DNA of 5,267 nucleotides from Nitrospinaceae bacterium (GTDB lineage Bacteria > Nitrospinota > Nitrospinia > Nitrospinales > VA-1), in the NCBI GenBank assembly GCA_012961055.1, contig DUAA01000192.1, positions 12,284 through 17,550 on the forward strand, written 5' to 3'. A program made the translations under genes and the position numbers. This document shows, piece after piece, positions 1 through 5,267 of the stretch. The notes under the pieces are model-generated. The model made no database searches, had not been told where the DNA came from, and saw only the letters and a list, made by a program, of their open reading frames with translations. Position 1 is the stretch's first letter, and every line of letters starts with the position of its first letter.

Positions 1-1
1 G

Positions 2-1111
2 CTTTCCAAGTCGCTTCTTCCTCTTCCTGAAAAATGGCATGGGCTTAAAGATGTAGAGCTTCGTTATAGGCAACGTTATGTCGACTTGATTGTTAACCCG
101 GATGTTAAAAAAGTTTTTATCTCCAGAAGCCGTATTATCCAAGTGTTGCGGGATTATCTGAATGAGCGTCGATATCTTGAAGTAGAAACTCCAATGATGC
201 ATTCGATTCCCGGAGGGGCTACAGCAAAACCCTTCGAGACCCATCATAATGCGCTAGATATGGATTTGTTTCTTCGTGTTGCACCAGAGCTTTACCTGAA
301 AAGGCTGGTGGTAGGAGGTATGGAAAGAGTCTATGAAATCAACCGGAATTTTAGAAATGAGGGTATTTCTACCGAGCATAATCCCGAATTCACTATGGTG
401 GAGTTTTACACCGCTTACGCAGATTATAATGATTTGATGGACCTGACAGAAGATTTATTCCGTTACATTTGTAACCAGGTATTTCCAGATAAAAACTACC
501 AGTTTCCTTATACTTCTTCCACGGGTGGAGAATCAAAGGTGGAAATGATAGATTTTTCCCAGCCTTTCAAGCGTTGTACATTTCGGCAATCCCTTATCGA
601 AATTGGTGGCGTTGCTGAGGAGATTCTGGATGACCCTGAAAAGACAGTCGCATTTGCATTAGAGAACAAGGTAGCCATAGAGAAGAAGGACCAGCATGTG
701 AAAATTTTGGCTAAACTGTTTGATCACTTTGTTGAGCCTCGGTTGGTTCAGCCGATATTTATTACCGATTATCCCATTGAGCTTTCACCACTATCAAAGA
801 AAAAAGAAGATGACCCTTCTCTGGTAGAACGGTTTGAATTGTTTATCGGCAGAAAAGAAATTGCCAACGCGTATACCGAGTTAAACGATCCGATAGATCA
901 AAAACAAAGATTTGAACAACAAGTTGCTGAGCGCCAGGCGGGTGATGAAGAAGCCCATTGGATGGATCACGACTTTATCCGCGCACTCGAATATGGAATG
1001 CCCCCCACGGCCGGGGAAGGTATAGGGATAGACCGGCTGGTGATGCTGTTGACCGATAGTCCGTCCATAAGAGATGTTATTCTTTTCCCGCAATTGAAAA
1101 AAGAATCCTGA
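2..1111 (+). CDS. lysS: Lysyl-tRNA synthetase, class II (5'-truncated by window edge)
   Basis: Charges tRNA(Lys) with lysine in the cytoplasm, using ATP. The frame is open from base 2 and gives 369 residues ending at TGA 1109-1111. LysS is usually about 490-505 residues, so roughly 130-140 N-terminal residues, most of the OB-fold anticodon-binding domain, lie outside the window. What remains is the class II catalytic core. The linker [20 protein letters not shown] is at about bases 26-85. Motif 1 surrounds YLEVETPMM (about 173-199). Motif 2 begins FRNEG and runs to VEFY (350-409). Motif 3, [12 protein letters not shown], has its arginine at 1034-1036, and the chain ends with the conserved DVILFP. 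A TTG at 86 could look like a start, but conserved LysS sequence continues upstream, so it is internal. No frameshift or missing motif is seen. No convincing terminator follows, so transcription may continue into the permease gene 39 bases downstream. Confidence 0.97.
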   Translation, partial: LSKSLLPLPEKWHGLKDVELRYRQRYVDLIVNPDVKKVFISRSRIIQVLRDYLNERRYLEVETPMMHSIPGGATAKPFETHHNALDMDLFLRVAPELYLKRLVVGGMERVYEINRNFRNEGISTEHNPEFTMVEFYTAYADYNDLMDLTEDLFRYICNQVFPDKNYQFPYTSSTGGESKVEMIDFSQPFKRCTFRQSLIEIGGVAEEILDDPEKTVAFALENKVAIEKKDQHVKILAKLFDHFVEPRLVQPIFITDYPIELSPLSKKKEDDPSLVERFELFIGRKEIANAYTELNDPIDQKQRFEQQVAERQAGDEEAHWMDHDFIRALEYGMPPTAGEGIGIDRLVMLLTDSPSIRDVILFPQLKKES

Positions 1112-1150
1112 TTCGGGAAACAACCGATCATTTATTGATTCATTCCTGAT

Positions 1151-2419
1151 ATGTCCTACGAACTTTTTGTCAGCTTACGTCATCTCAAAGCAAAACGTGC
1201 CCAAAGGTTTATTTCGCTCAATACCTGGATTTCCGTTGGTGGGGTTGCCTTAGGAGTCATGGCATTAATTGTGGTTATTGCTGTTATGTCTGGATTCGGC
1301 AAAGATTTGCGAGACAAAATTCTGGGAACCAACAGTCATATTGTAGTCACTAATATCAACCAGACAGGGATGGTGGATTACGAATCCATTATAGAAAAAG
1401 TTGTAAAGGTAGAAGGTGTAAATACTGCGGCTCCTTTTATTCTGAATCAGGTCATGTTGACATACGGAGGCAAGGCTGTAGGGGTAGTCGTACGTGGAGT
1501 GGATCCTGAGCGAGAGGCCAGTGTTTCTGACCTGGAAAAAAATCTGGTGAAGGGAAGCTTGAGATTATTGGAGGGCCCGGTAAATTATTCCGGAAAATCT
1601 CATCGGGATGGGATTATTCTGGGTAAAGAGTTGGCGCGTCGTTTAGGGGTGCATGATGATGATGTTGTATCGATGGTTGCTCCTGCATCAAGAATAACCC
1701 CTATGGGCCTGATTCCAAAAATCAAACTGTTTCAGGTGGTTGGTTTTTTTGAATCGGGAATGTTTGAATACGACTCCAACCTGGCTTTTATATCAATACA
1801 TTCCGGGCAAAAGTTTTTTGCGATGAAGGGAAAGGTCAGTGGGATTGAGATTCGGGTGATGGATATAGAAAAAGCTGACCAGATTGCTGAGGAAATCCAG
1901 GAAAATTTGGGGTTCCCCTATTACGCCAGAGACTGGATGCGTATGAATAAAAATTTATTTTCCGCACTACGACTAGAAAAAATTGTGATGTTTATCATCT
2001 TGATACTAATTATTTTGGTGGCAGCATTTAATATTGTCAGCACTTTGTTTATGGTGGTTATGGAAAAGACTAAAGAAATCGCCATTTTGAAATCTATGGG
2101 AGCTTCCCGATTCAGCATAATGAAAATTTTCAGCTACCAAGGATTGATTATTGGTGTTACCGGGACAACGATCGGTTGTATTGGCGGTTTTATCATTGTG
2201 CCCAATCTGAATGAAATTGTCGGGTTGATTGAACAGCTTTTTGGGTTCACGGCTTTTCCTAGCGATGTGTATTATCTGGATAAGCTCCCTTCGGAAATTC
2301 AGTATTTTGATTCATTCCTTATCGTTGTCTTCTCGATAATTATTTGTTTTGTTGCCTCGTTGTATCCCGCCTGGCGAGCCTCCCGGCTGAACCCTGTGGA
2401 AGGTTTGCGGTATGAATGA
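1151..2419 (+). CDS. LolC/LolE-family lipoprotein-releasing ABC transporter permease
   Basis: Inner-membrane permease of the Lol system, which extracts mature lipoproteins from the inner membrane and hands them to LolA. The product has 422 residues, close to E. coli LolC (399) and LolE (414). The layout is the family's: a short cytoplasmic N-terminus with SLRHLKAKRAQRFISL, TM1 at about 26-48, a large periplasmic domain at about 50-275, TM2 at about 278-303, TM3 at about 329-351 and TM4 at about 387-405. A coupling segment, EKTKEIAILKSMGAS (305-319), should contact LolD. The C-terminus, YPAWRASRLNPVEGLRYE, is typical. TPMGLIPKIKLF (183-194) resembles the LolA-binding hook of LolC. An in-frame stop at 1136-1138 makes ATG 1151 the first usable start, although no clear Shine-Dalgarno precedes it. 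The gene overlaps lolD by 8 bases. Only one permease is visible, so a homodimeric LolF-like complex is possible. For that reason I leave the C/E symbol open. Confidence 0.95.
   Translation: MSYELFVSLRHLKAKRAQRFISLNTWISVGGVALGVMALIVVIAVMSGFGKDLRDKILGTNSHIVVTNINQTGMVDYESIIEKVVKVEGVNTAAPFILNQVMLTYGGKAVGVVVRGVDPEREASVSDLEKNLVKGSLRLLEGPVNYSGKSHRDGIILGKELARRLGVHDDDVVSMVAPASRITPMGLIPKIKLFQVVGFFESGMFEYDSNLAFISIHSGQKFFAMKGKVSGIEIRVMDIEKADQIAEEIQENLGFPYYARDWMRMNKNLFSALRLEKIVMFIILILIILVAAFNIVSTLFMVVMEKTKEIAILKSMGASRFSIMKIFSYQGLIIGVTGTTIGCIGGFIIVPNLNEIVGLIEQLFGFTAFPSDVYYLDKLPSEIQYFDSFLIVVFSIIICFVASLYPAWRASRLNPVEGLRYE
2398..2403 (+). promoter_or_regulatory. Ribosome binding site of lolD, inside the permease gene
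   Basis: GGAAGG lies 8 bases before ATG 2412 and within the last codons of the permease gene. Together with the 8-base overlap (ATG 2412, permease stop TGA 2417-2419), this supports the ATG at 2412 as the lolD start. It suggests coupled translation of permease and ATPase, as is usual for subunits of one complex. Confidence 0.75.
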
Positions 2420-3137
2420 TTTGAGTTTCGGCAATTCAGAAAAAAAATGTCTGATCGAAGCGGTTAATGTTGATAAAAGATATACGACTAAACGCGAGAT
2501 GATTCAAGTTCTTGATCAGGTTAACCTTAAAGTATTATCGGGAGAAGTGTTGGGGATTGTTGGTGCATCAGGAGTAGGAAAGAGTACCCTTCTTCATGTC
2601 CTCGGGGGACTTGACAAGCCCATGTCAGGAAGCGTTTCGTTTCAAGGAAAGGATATTTATAAACAATCCAACGAATATTTGGATAAATTTAGAAATAATC
2701 ACATCGGTTTTGTATTTCAGTTTTTCAATTTGCTACCTGATTTTACTGCATTGGAAAATGCCATGTTCCCAGCTCTGATCCAAAATCAGGATAAGAATCT
2801 GGCTAAAGAACGAGCGGAATATTTGTTGTGCGAAGTGGGTATGAAAGACAGAATGCATCATAAACCGAGTGAACTTTCGGGCGGAGAAAACCAGCGTGCT
2901 GCTCTAGCTAGAGGACTGATCAATCAGCCGGATCTGCTTTTAGCCGATGAACCTACAGGGAATCTGGACCATCATGCCAGTGACCAACTGATAGAATTGA
3001 TTCGAAAAATGAATAAGGAATTTAATCAGACTTTTGTAATTGTTACCCACAGTCAAAGAATTGCCGAGCAATTGGATCGGGTGATGGAACTTGTCGATGG
3101 GCAAGTCGGCCCGATCAGGGAAAAACTGGTTATCTGA
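2412..3137 (+). CDS. lolD: Lipoprotein-releasing system ATP-binding protein LolD
   Basis: Cytoplasmic ATPase that powers lipoprotein extraction by the Lol permease. The 241 residues carry all ABC motifs in order: Walker A GASGVGKST (51-59), Q-loop glutamine 103 in VFQFFNLLPDF, signature LSGGENQR (155-162), Walker B LLLADEP (175-181), D-loop GNLD (183-186) and switch histidine 213 in VTHS. The LLPDFTALEN stretch after the Q-loop is characteristic of LolD, whereas general MacB/FtsE-type ATPases differ there. That stretch and the overlapping LolC/E permease gene favour LolD over the related MacB-type exporters. The length matches the family (about 230 residues) with a slightly long N-terminus. 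The start is supported by GGAAGG 8 bases upstream. All key catalytic residues are present, so the protein should be active. Confidence 0.95.
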   Translation: MNDLSFGNSEKKCLIEAVNVDKRYTTKREMIQVLDQVNLKVLSGEVLGIVGASGVGKSTLLHVLGGLDKPMSGSVSFQGKDIYKQSNEYLDKFRNNHIGFVFQFFNLLPDFTALENAMFPALIQNQDKNLAKERAEYLLCEVGMKDRMHHKPSELSGGENQRAALARGLINQPDLLLADEPTGNLDHHASDQLIELIRKMNKEFNQTFVIVTHSQRIAEQLDRVMELVDGQVGPIREKLVI

Positions 3138-3166
3138 AATTGTGGTCTGTAGCGCGAGATAAACAA

Positions 3167-3183
3167 CCCGCCTTGTGGGCGGG
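3167..3183 (+). other. GC-rich stem-loop between lolD and lpxD
   Basis: CCCGCC (3167-3172) pairs perfectly with GGCGGG (3178-3183) around the 5-base loop TTGTG. On the + strand it is followed by CGGAGAATTG, not a T-run, so it is not a classical Rho-independent terminator in the direction of the genes. Read on the minus strand it would be followed by TTGTTTATC, which is only moderately T-rich, and no minus-strand gene needs it. It could act as an attenuator, an mRNA 3'-end stabiliser for the lol messages, or a leaky terminator. Only the pairing itself is seen directly. Confidence 0.5.
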
Positions 3184-3190
3184 CGGAGAA

Positions 3191-3217
3191 TTGAATCTAT
3201 TTTAAAGATTTTATAAT
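3191..3217 (+). promoter_or_regulatory. Possible weak promoter before lpxD
   Basis: A perfect TATAAT (3212-3217) has TTGAAT (3191-3196) 15 bases upstream as a poor -35 candidate. The spacer is short. Transcription would be expected to begin at about 3223-3225, inside the lpxD ribosome binding site, leaving an almost leaderless message. The region is AT-rich, so chance is a real alternative and confidence is low. Confidence 0.2.
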
Positions 3218-3229
3218 AAAGGGGAAGCC

Positions 3230-4246
3230 ATGAAGCTCGAAAAGATTGCTGAATTGGTTGCGGGAAAGTTAAATGGGGATGGCACGGTAGAAGTGACAGG
3301 TGTTCAGAGTATTGATCAAGTGCAGAAAGGACAAATCACCTTCTTGATTAAAAAAACATTCTTAGATACATTGAACCGATCTCAAGCATCGGCCGTTCTT
3401 GTAAAAAAATCGATAAACACCTCTATACCCCAGATAATTGTTGCTAGCCCAGAGCTTGCCTTTGCACGTTTATTGAGAGAGTTTCACCCTGAGCCAAAAC
3501 CGAAACCAGGAATTCATGAGAGTGTGGTAATTGGCGAAAATGTAAAACTGGGTGTGCAAGTTACTTTGTCGGCAGGTGTGTGTGTTGGGGATGGTGTGGA
3601 GATCGGAGATAATGTTCATTTATACCCGGGTGTGGTTGTAGGAGATGATTGCCAGATTGGTGGGCACACTGTTCTACATCCAAATGTCACACTTTATCGT
3701 AATACAGAATTGGGGAGCCATGTAATTCTTCATGCCGGAGTGGTGATCGGTTCAGATGGTTTTGGATACACTCCTGATGAAAAAGGGGCACATTTTAAAA
3801 TTAACCAGGTAGGTCGGGTTGTGATTGAAGATCATGTCGAGATTGGAGCAAATAGTTGCGTGGACAGGGCTTCGATGGGTGTCACAATTATCAAACAAGG
3901 AACAAAAATAGATAACTTGGTTCAGGTGGCCCATAATTGTAGGGTTGGAGAACATTCAATTTTAGTGGCGCAGGTGGGGTTGGGCGGGTCCTCTACATTA
4001 GGCCATCATGTGGTACTGGCAGGGCAGGTTGGGGTTCGAGATCATGTGACACTAGGTGATCAAGTTACCCTTACGGCTCGGACAGTGGCGATCCGGAATG
4101 TTGAGAGCAAAAGCGTGCATGGAGGCTATCCGTCAGTTCCCTTAGGTGAGTGGAAAAGGTATATAACGGCTCTTCCAAAACTTCCAGAATTGGTCCGTAA
4201 AGTTCGCGATCTGGAAACGCGATTGAAGGATGTTGAAAAAAAATAG
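3230..4246 (+). CDS. lpxD: UDP-3-O-acylglucosamine N-acyltransferase LpxD
   Basis: Third step of lipid A synthesis: transfers a 3-hydroxyacyl chain from acyl carrier protein to the 2-amino group of UDP-3-O-acylglucosamine, in the cytoplasm. The 338 residues match the usual size (about 340). The N-terminal uridine-binding domain spans about 1-95. A left-handed beta-helix of hexapeptide repeats spans about 98-290, with many I/V-G-D/E/x turns. The conserved HAGVVIGSDGFGYTP block is at 168-182. The catalytic histidine is His235 in NLVQVAHNCRVG, equivalent to E. coli His239. A C-terminal helix (about 315-338, LPELVRKVRDLETRLKDVEKK without its first residue) is the usual trimer tail. ATG 3230 is preceded by AAGGGGAAG (3219-3227), a good ribosome binding site. 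It follows lolD by 92 bases. The often-linked fabZ and lpxA are not downstream here, since an unrelated repeat-protein gene follows. Confidence 0.97.
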   Translation: MKLEKIAELVAGKLNGDGTVEVTGVQSIDQVQKGQITFLIKKTFLDTLNRSQASAVLVKKSINTSIPQIIVASPELAFARLLREFHPEPKPKPGIHESVVIGENVKLGVQVTLSAGVCVGDGVEIGDNVHLYPGVVVGDDCQIGGHTVLHPNVTLYRNTELGSHVILHAGVVIGSDGFGYTPDEKGAHFKINQVGRVVIEDHVEIGANSCVDRASMGVTIIKQGTKIDNLVQVAHNCRVGEHSILVAQVGLGGSSTLGHHVVLAGQVGVRDHVTLGDQVTLTARTVAIRNVESKSVHGGYPSVPLGEWKRYITALPKLPELVRKVRDLETRLKDVEKK

Positions 4247-4256
4247 TTGTTCCTAG

Positions 4257-4268
4257 TAAAATATTTTA
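4257..4268. repeat. 12-bp perfect AT palindrome in lpxD-LRR gap
   Basis: TAAAATATTTTA is a perfect palindrome in the 67-base gap after lpxD. It sits inside a longer weak pairing of TTCCTA (4250-4255) with TAGGAA (4282-4287). No T-run follows the outer pair, so a terminator is not supported. It could be an operator-like site or simple AT-rich chance. No other convincing promoter or terminator is seen in the gap. Confidence 0.3.
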
Positions 4269-4313
4269 TCCTTAGTGGTTTTAGGAAACGGTTAAAATTT
4301 AAGGCAATAACTT

Positions 4314-5267
4314 ATGTTTAATTTTAGTAGGAAGGCCTTGATTCTTCCTTTTTTTTATATTTTTATTTTAGGTGCTGTTTCTGCGCCAATGTCAGGAACT
4401 GATGTTGAGGAGTACATCCAAAAAAAACTTAAGCGCAATGACAAGACTCTACGGATCAATGAAAAGAACCTGGGTGACTCAGGTTTGGTTGTTTTGGCCC
4501 AATCCCCAATAGTTCGTTCTGTCAGCACTCTAGTTTTGTATAAGGTCAATGCTACTGATGAAGGTCTTCGCGCTTTGGCGGAATCCCCGTACCTAGAAAA
4601 CCTTGAAGCCTTATATTTGGAACACAACTTTATTACTGACAAAGGGGCGAAGATCATTGCCAACTCTAAAATTTTTTCGAACCTAAAAATTTTAAACCTT
4701 TATTATAATCAGATTACCGATAAGGGGGCAAAGTCTATCGCAAACTCAGATACGCTGACTCAATTGGTAGAGCTGAATCTGAACTACAATCAAATTAAAG
4801 GGTCTGGAGCTATTGAACTCACCAATTCAAAAAAACTAATCAATCTTCACAATATTCAACTGGGCTACAATCCAATTGTAAAAAGTGGAAAGCAGGCTTG
4901 GAAACGGTTCCAGTTGATGGAGGAGTTTAAAGATCTCTATCGTAAAAACCGACTTGATCAGGTCGGGAAGGGTCTGATTGGGAACTTTGGAGTATTGGTG
5001 TTGTTAGATTTTGCCTATATTTCGGAGTTGGAAACCTTGGACTTAAGAAATAATGATTTGACCGATGAGGCGGTGATTGCTCTTTCGGAATCCAAAAAGT
5101 TAGAAGGTTTAGTTTCATTAAATTTATCTAAAAATAATATTTCTGATGCGGGGGCGAGGGCCTTGGCAAAATCATTAAACCTGAAGAGTCTAAAGAAACT
5201 GGACTTGAATTTTAATCAAATTGGAGATGAAGGGGCCAAGGCCATCGCCCAATCCCCATTATTAGAA
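4314..5267 (+). CDS. Exported leucine-rich-repeat protein, function unknown (3' end beyond window)
   Basis: The frame is open for 318 codons from ATG 4314 to the window edge with no stop. Residues 1-23 look like a Sec signal: a basic start with RK at 6-7, a hydrophobic stretch ALILPFFYIFILG (8-20), and a possible cleavage site AVS|A after residue 23. No cysteine lies near it, so it is not a lipoprotein. A helical-looking segment (28-45) leads to leucine-rich repeats from about residue 46. They follow the pattern LxxLxLxxNxIxDxGAxxIAxSxxLxx with an exact 27-residue period. The GA-x-x-LA helix half recalls ribonuclease-inhibitor-like and GALA-type repeats. Such repeats usually bind proteins, but no partner or catalytic domain is visible. 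A weak AAGG (4301-4304) lies 9 bases before the start. ATG at codon 26 would remove the signal and is less likely. Sampled GC (about 33%) is lower than in lpxD. Confidence 0.85.
   Translation, partial: MFNFSRKALILPFFYIFILGAVSAPMSGTDVEEYIQKKLKRNDKTLRINEKNLGDSGLVVLAQSPIVRSVSTLVLYKVNATDEGLRALAESPYLENLEALYLEHNFITDKGAKIIANSKIFSNLKILNLYYNQITDKGAKSIANSDTLTQLVELNLNYNQIKGSGAIELTNSKKLINLHNIQLGYNPIVKSGKQAWKRFQLMEEFKDLYRKNRLDQVGKGLIGNFGVLVLLDFAYISELETLDLRNNDLTDEAVIALSESKKLEGLVSLNLSKNNISDAGARALAKSLNLKSLKKLDLNFNQIGDEGAKAIAQSPLLE
4521..4925 (+). repeat. First block of five 27-residue leucine-rich repeats
   Basis: Five consecutive units of exactly 27 residues start at residues 70, 97, 124, 151 and 178 of the protein beginning at 4314. 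Units two and three are the closest pair: both contain ITDKGAK followed by IANS, 81 bases apart with mostly synonymous differences. Unit five is degenerate: its helix half has lost the GAxxIA pattern (KSGKQAWKRF). A shorter 24-residue unit at residues 46-69 (4449-4520) probably caps the array. Confidence 0.85.
5028..5267 (+). repeat. Second block of 27-residue leucine-rich repeats, cut by window edge
   Basis: Units start at residues 239, 266 and 293 of the same protein. The last is cut after 26 residues. They carry LETLDLRNNDLTDEA, LVSLNLSKNNISDAGARALA and LKKLDLNFNQIGDEGAKAIA, closer to the consensus than the end of the first block. A 34-residue irregular segment (4926-5027) separates the blocks. 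Confidence 0.85.

Noticed and set aside
86..88. TTG at 86 as the start of lysS
   Set aside because: The frame is open upstream to base 2 and encodes conserved LysS residues ([20 protein letters not shown]), so this is an internal leucine codon of a gene cut by the window edge.
881..1123. Minus-strand open frame of 80 codons over the 3' end of lysS
   Set aside because: It lies wholly opposite conserved motif 3 of lysS and shows no recognisable protein features. It is a shadow.
1127..1139. ATCA/TGAT hairpin after lysS as a terminator
   Set aside because: Only four base pairs and no T-run, so read-through into the permease gene is more likely.
1921..2118. Minus-strand open frame of 65 codons inside the permease gene
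   Set aside because: It is antisense to TM2 and the coupling segment; its Ile/Thr/Asn-rich content is what antisense of membrane codons gives.
2596..2778. Plus-strand 60-codon frame inside lolD
   Set aside because: It overlaps the Walker A to Q-loop region of lolD in another frame, with no ribosome binding site of its own or recognisable content.
3752..3955. Minus-strand 67-codon frame inside lpxD
   Set aside because: It is antisense to the catalytic half of lpxD and has no independent support.
4250..4287. TTCCTA/TAGGAA pairing as a terminator of lpxD
   Set aside because: The stem is short and AU-rich, with a 26-base interval and no T-run after the 3' arm.
4293..4298. TAAAAT as a -10 box for the LRR gene
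   Set aside because: The only -35 candidates (CTTAGT or TTAGTG at 4271-4277) match poorly and the gap is AT-rich throughout, so it is not distinguishable from chance.
4355..4663. Minus-strand frame of 102 codons opposite the LRR gene
   Set aside because: The plus strand here encodes a signal peptide and in-register repeats, which cannot be chance. The minus-strand product has no recognisable feature.
4927..5118. Minus-strand frame of 63 codons opposite the LRR gene
   Set aside because: It is a short shadow opposite the island and the second repeat block, with no start signals or motif.

Overview
The window reads as a stretch of chromosome from a diderm (Gram-negative) bacterium that makes lipid A and sorts lipoproteins to an outer membrane. 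Everything identifiable is on the + strand. GC content is moderate, about 45-50% in the conserved genes by hand-sampled lines, and lower in the last gene. The order lysS - Lol permease - lolD resembles the arrangement I recall from Deltaproteobacteria-like (Desulfobacterota or Nitrospinota-type) genomes, but the lineage cannot be fixed from this sequence alone.

Layout. Positions 2-1111 hold the 3' three quarters of lysS (class II lysyl-tRNA synthetase), cut by the left window edge. After 39 bases comes a LolC/LolE-family permease (1151-2419). Its last 8 bases overlap lolD (2412-3137), the ATPase of the same lipoprotein-releasing complex. A 92-base gap with one GC-rich stem-loop precedes lpxD (3230-4246), the N-acyltransferase of lipid A synthesis. 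A 67-base AT-rich gap then leads to an open-ended gene (4314 to beyond 5267). It encodes a probably exported leucine-rich-repeat protein with a strict 27-residue period.

How the genes relate. The permease and LolD would form an inner-membrane ABC machine that extracts lipoproteins and passes them to LolA. LpxD supplies the lipid A precursor for the outer leaflet of the outer membrane. The block is therefore mostly outer-membrane biogenesis next to a translation housekeeping gene. The repeat protein has an export signal but no lipobox cysteine, so it does not look like a Lol client, and its role is unknown. No RNA gene, CRISPR array, insertion sequence or integration site was found. Most of the window is ordinary core genome. 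The least ordinary items are the repeat protein and the direct lolD-to-lpxD junction, which lacks the bamA/skp genes often found there.
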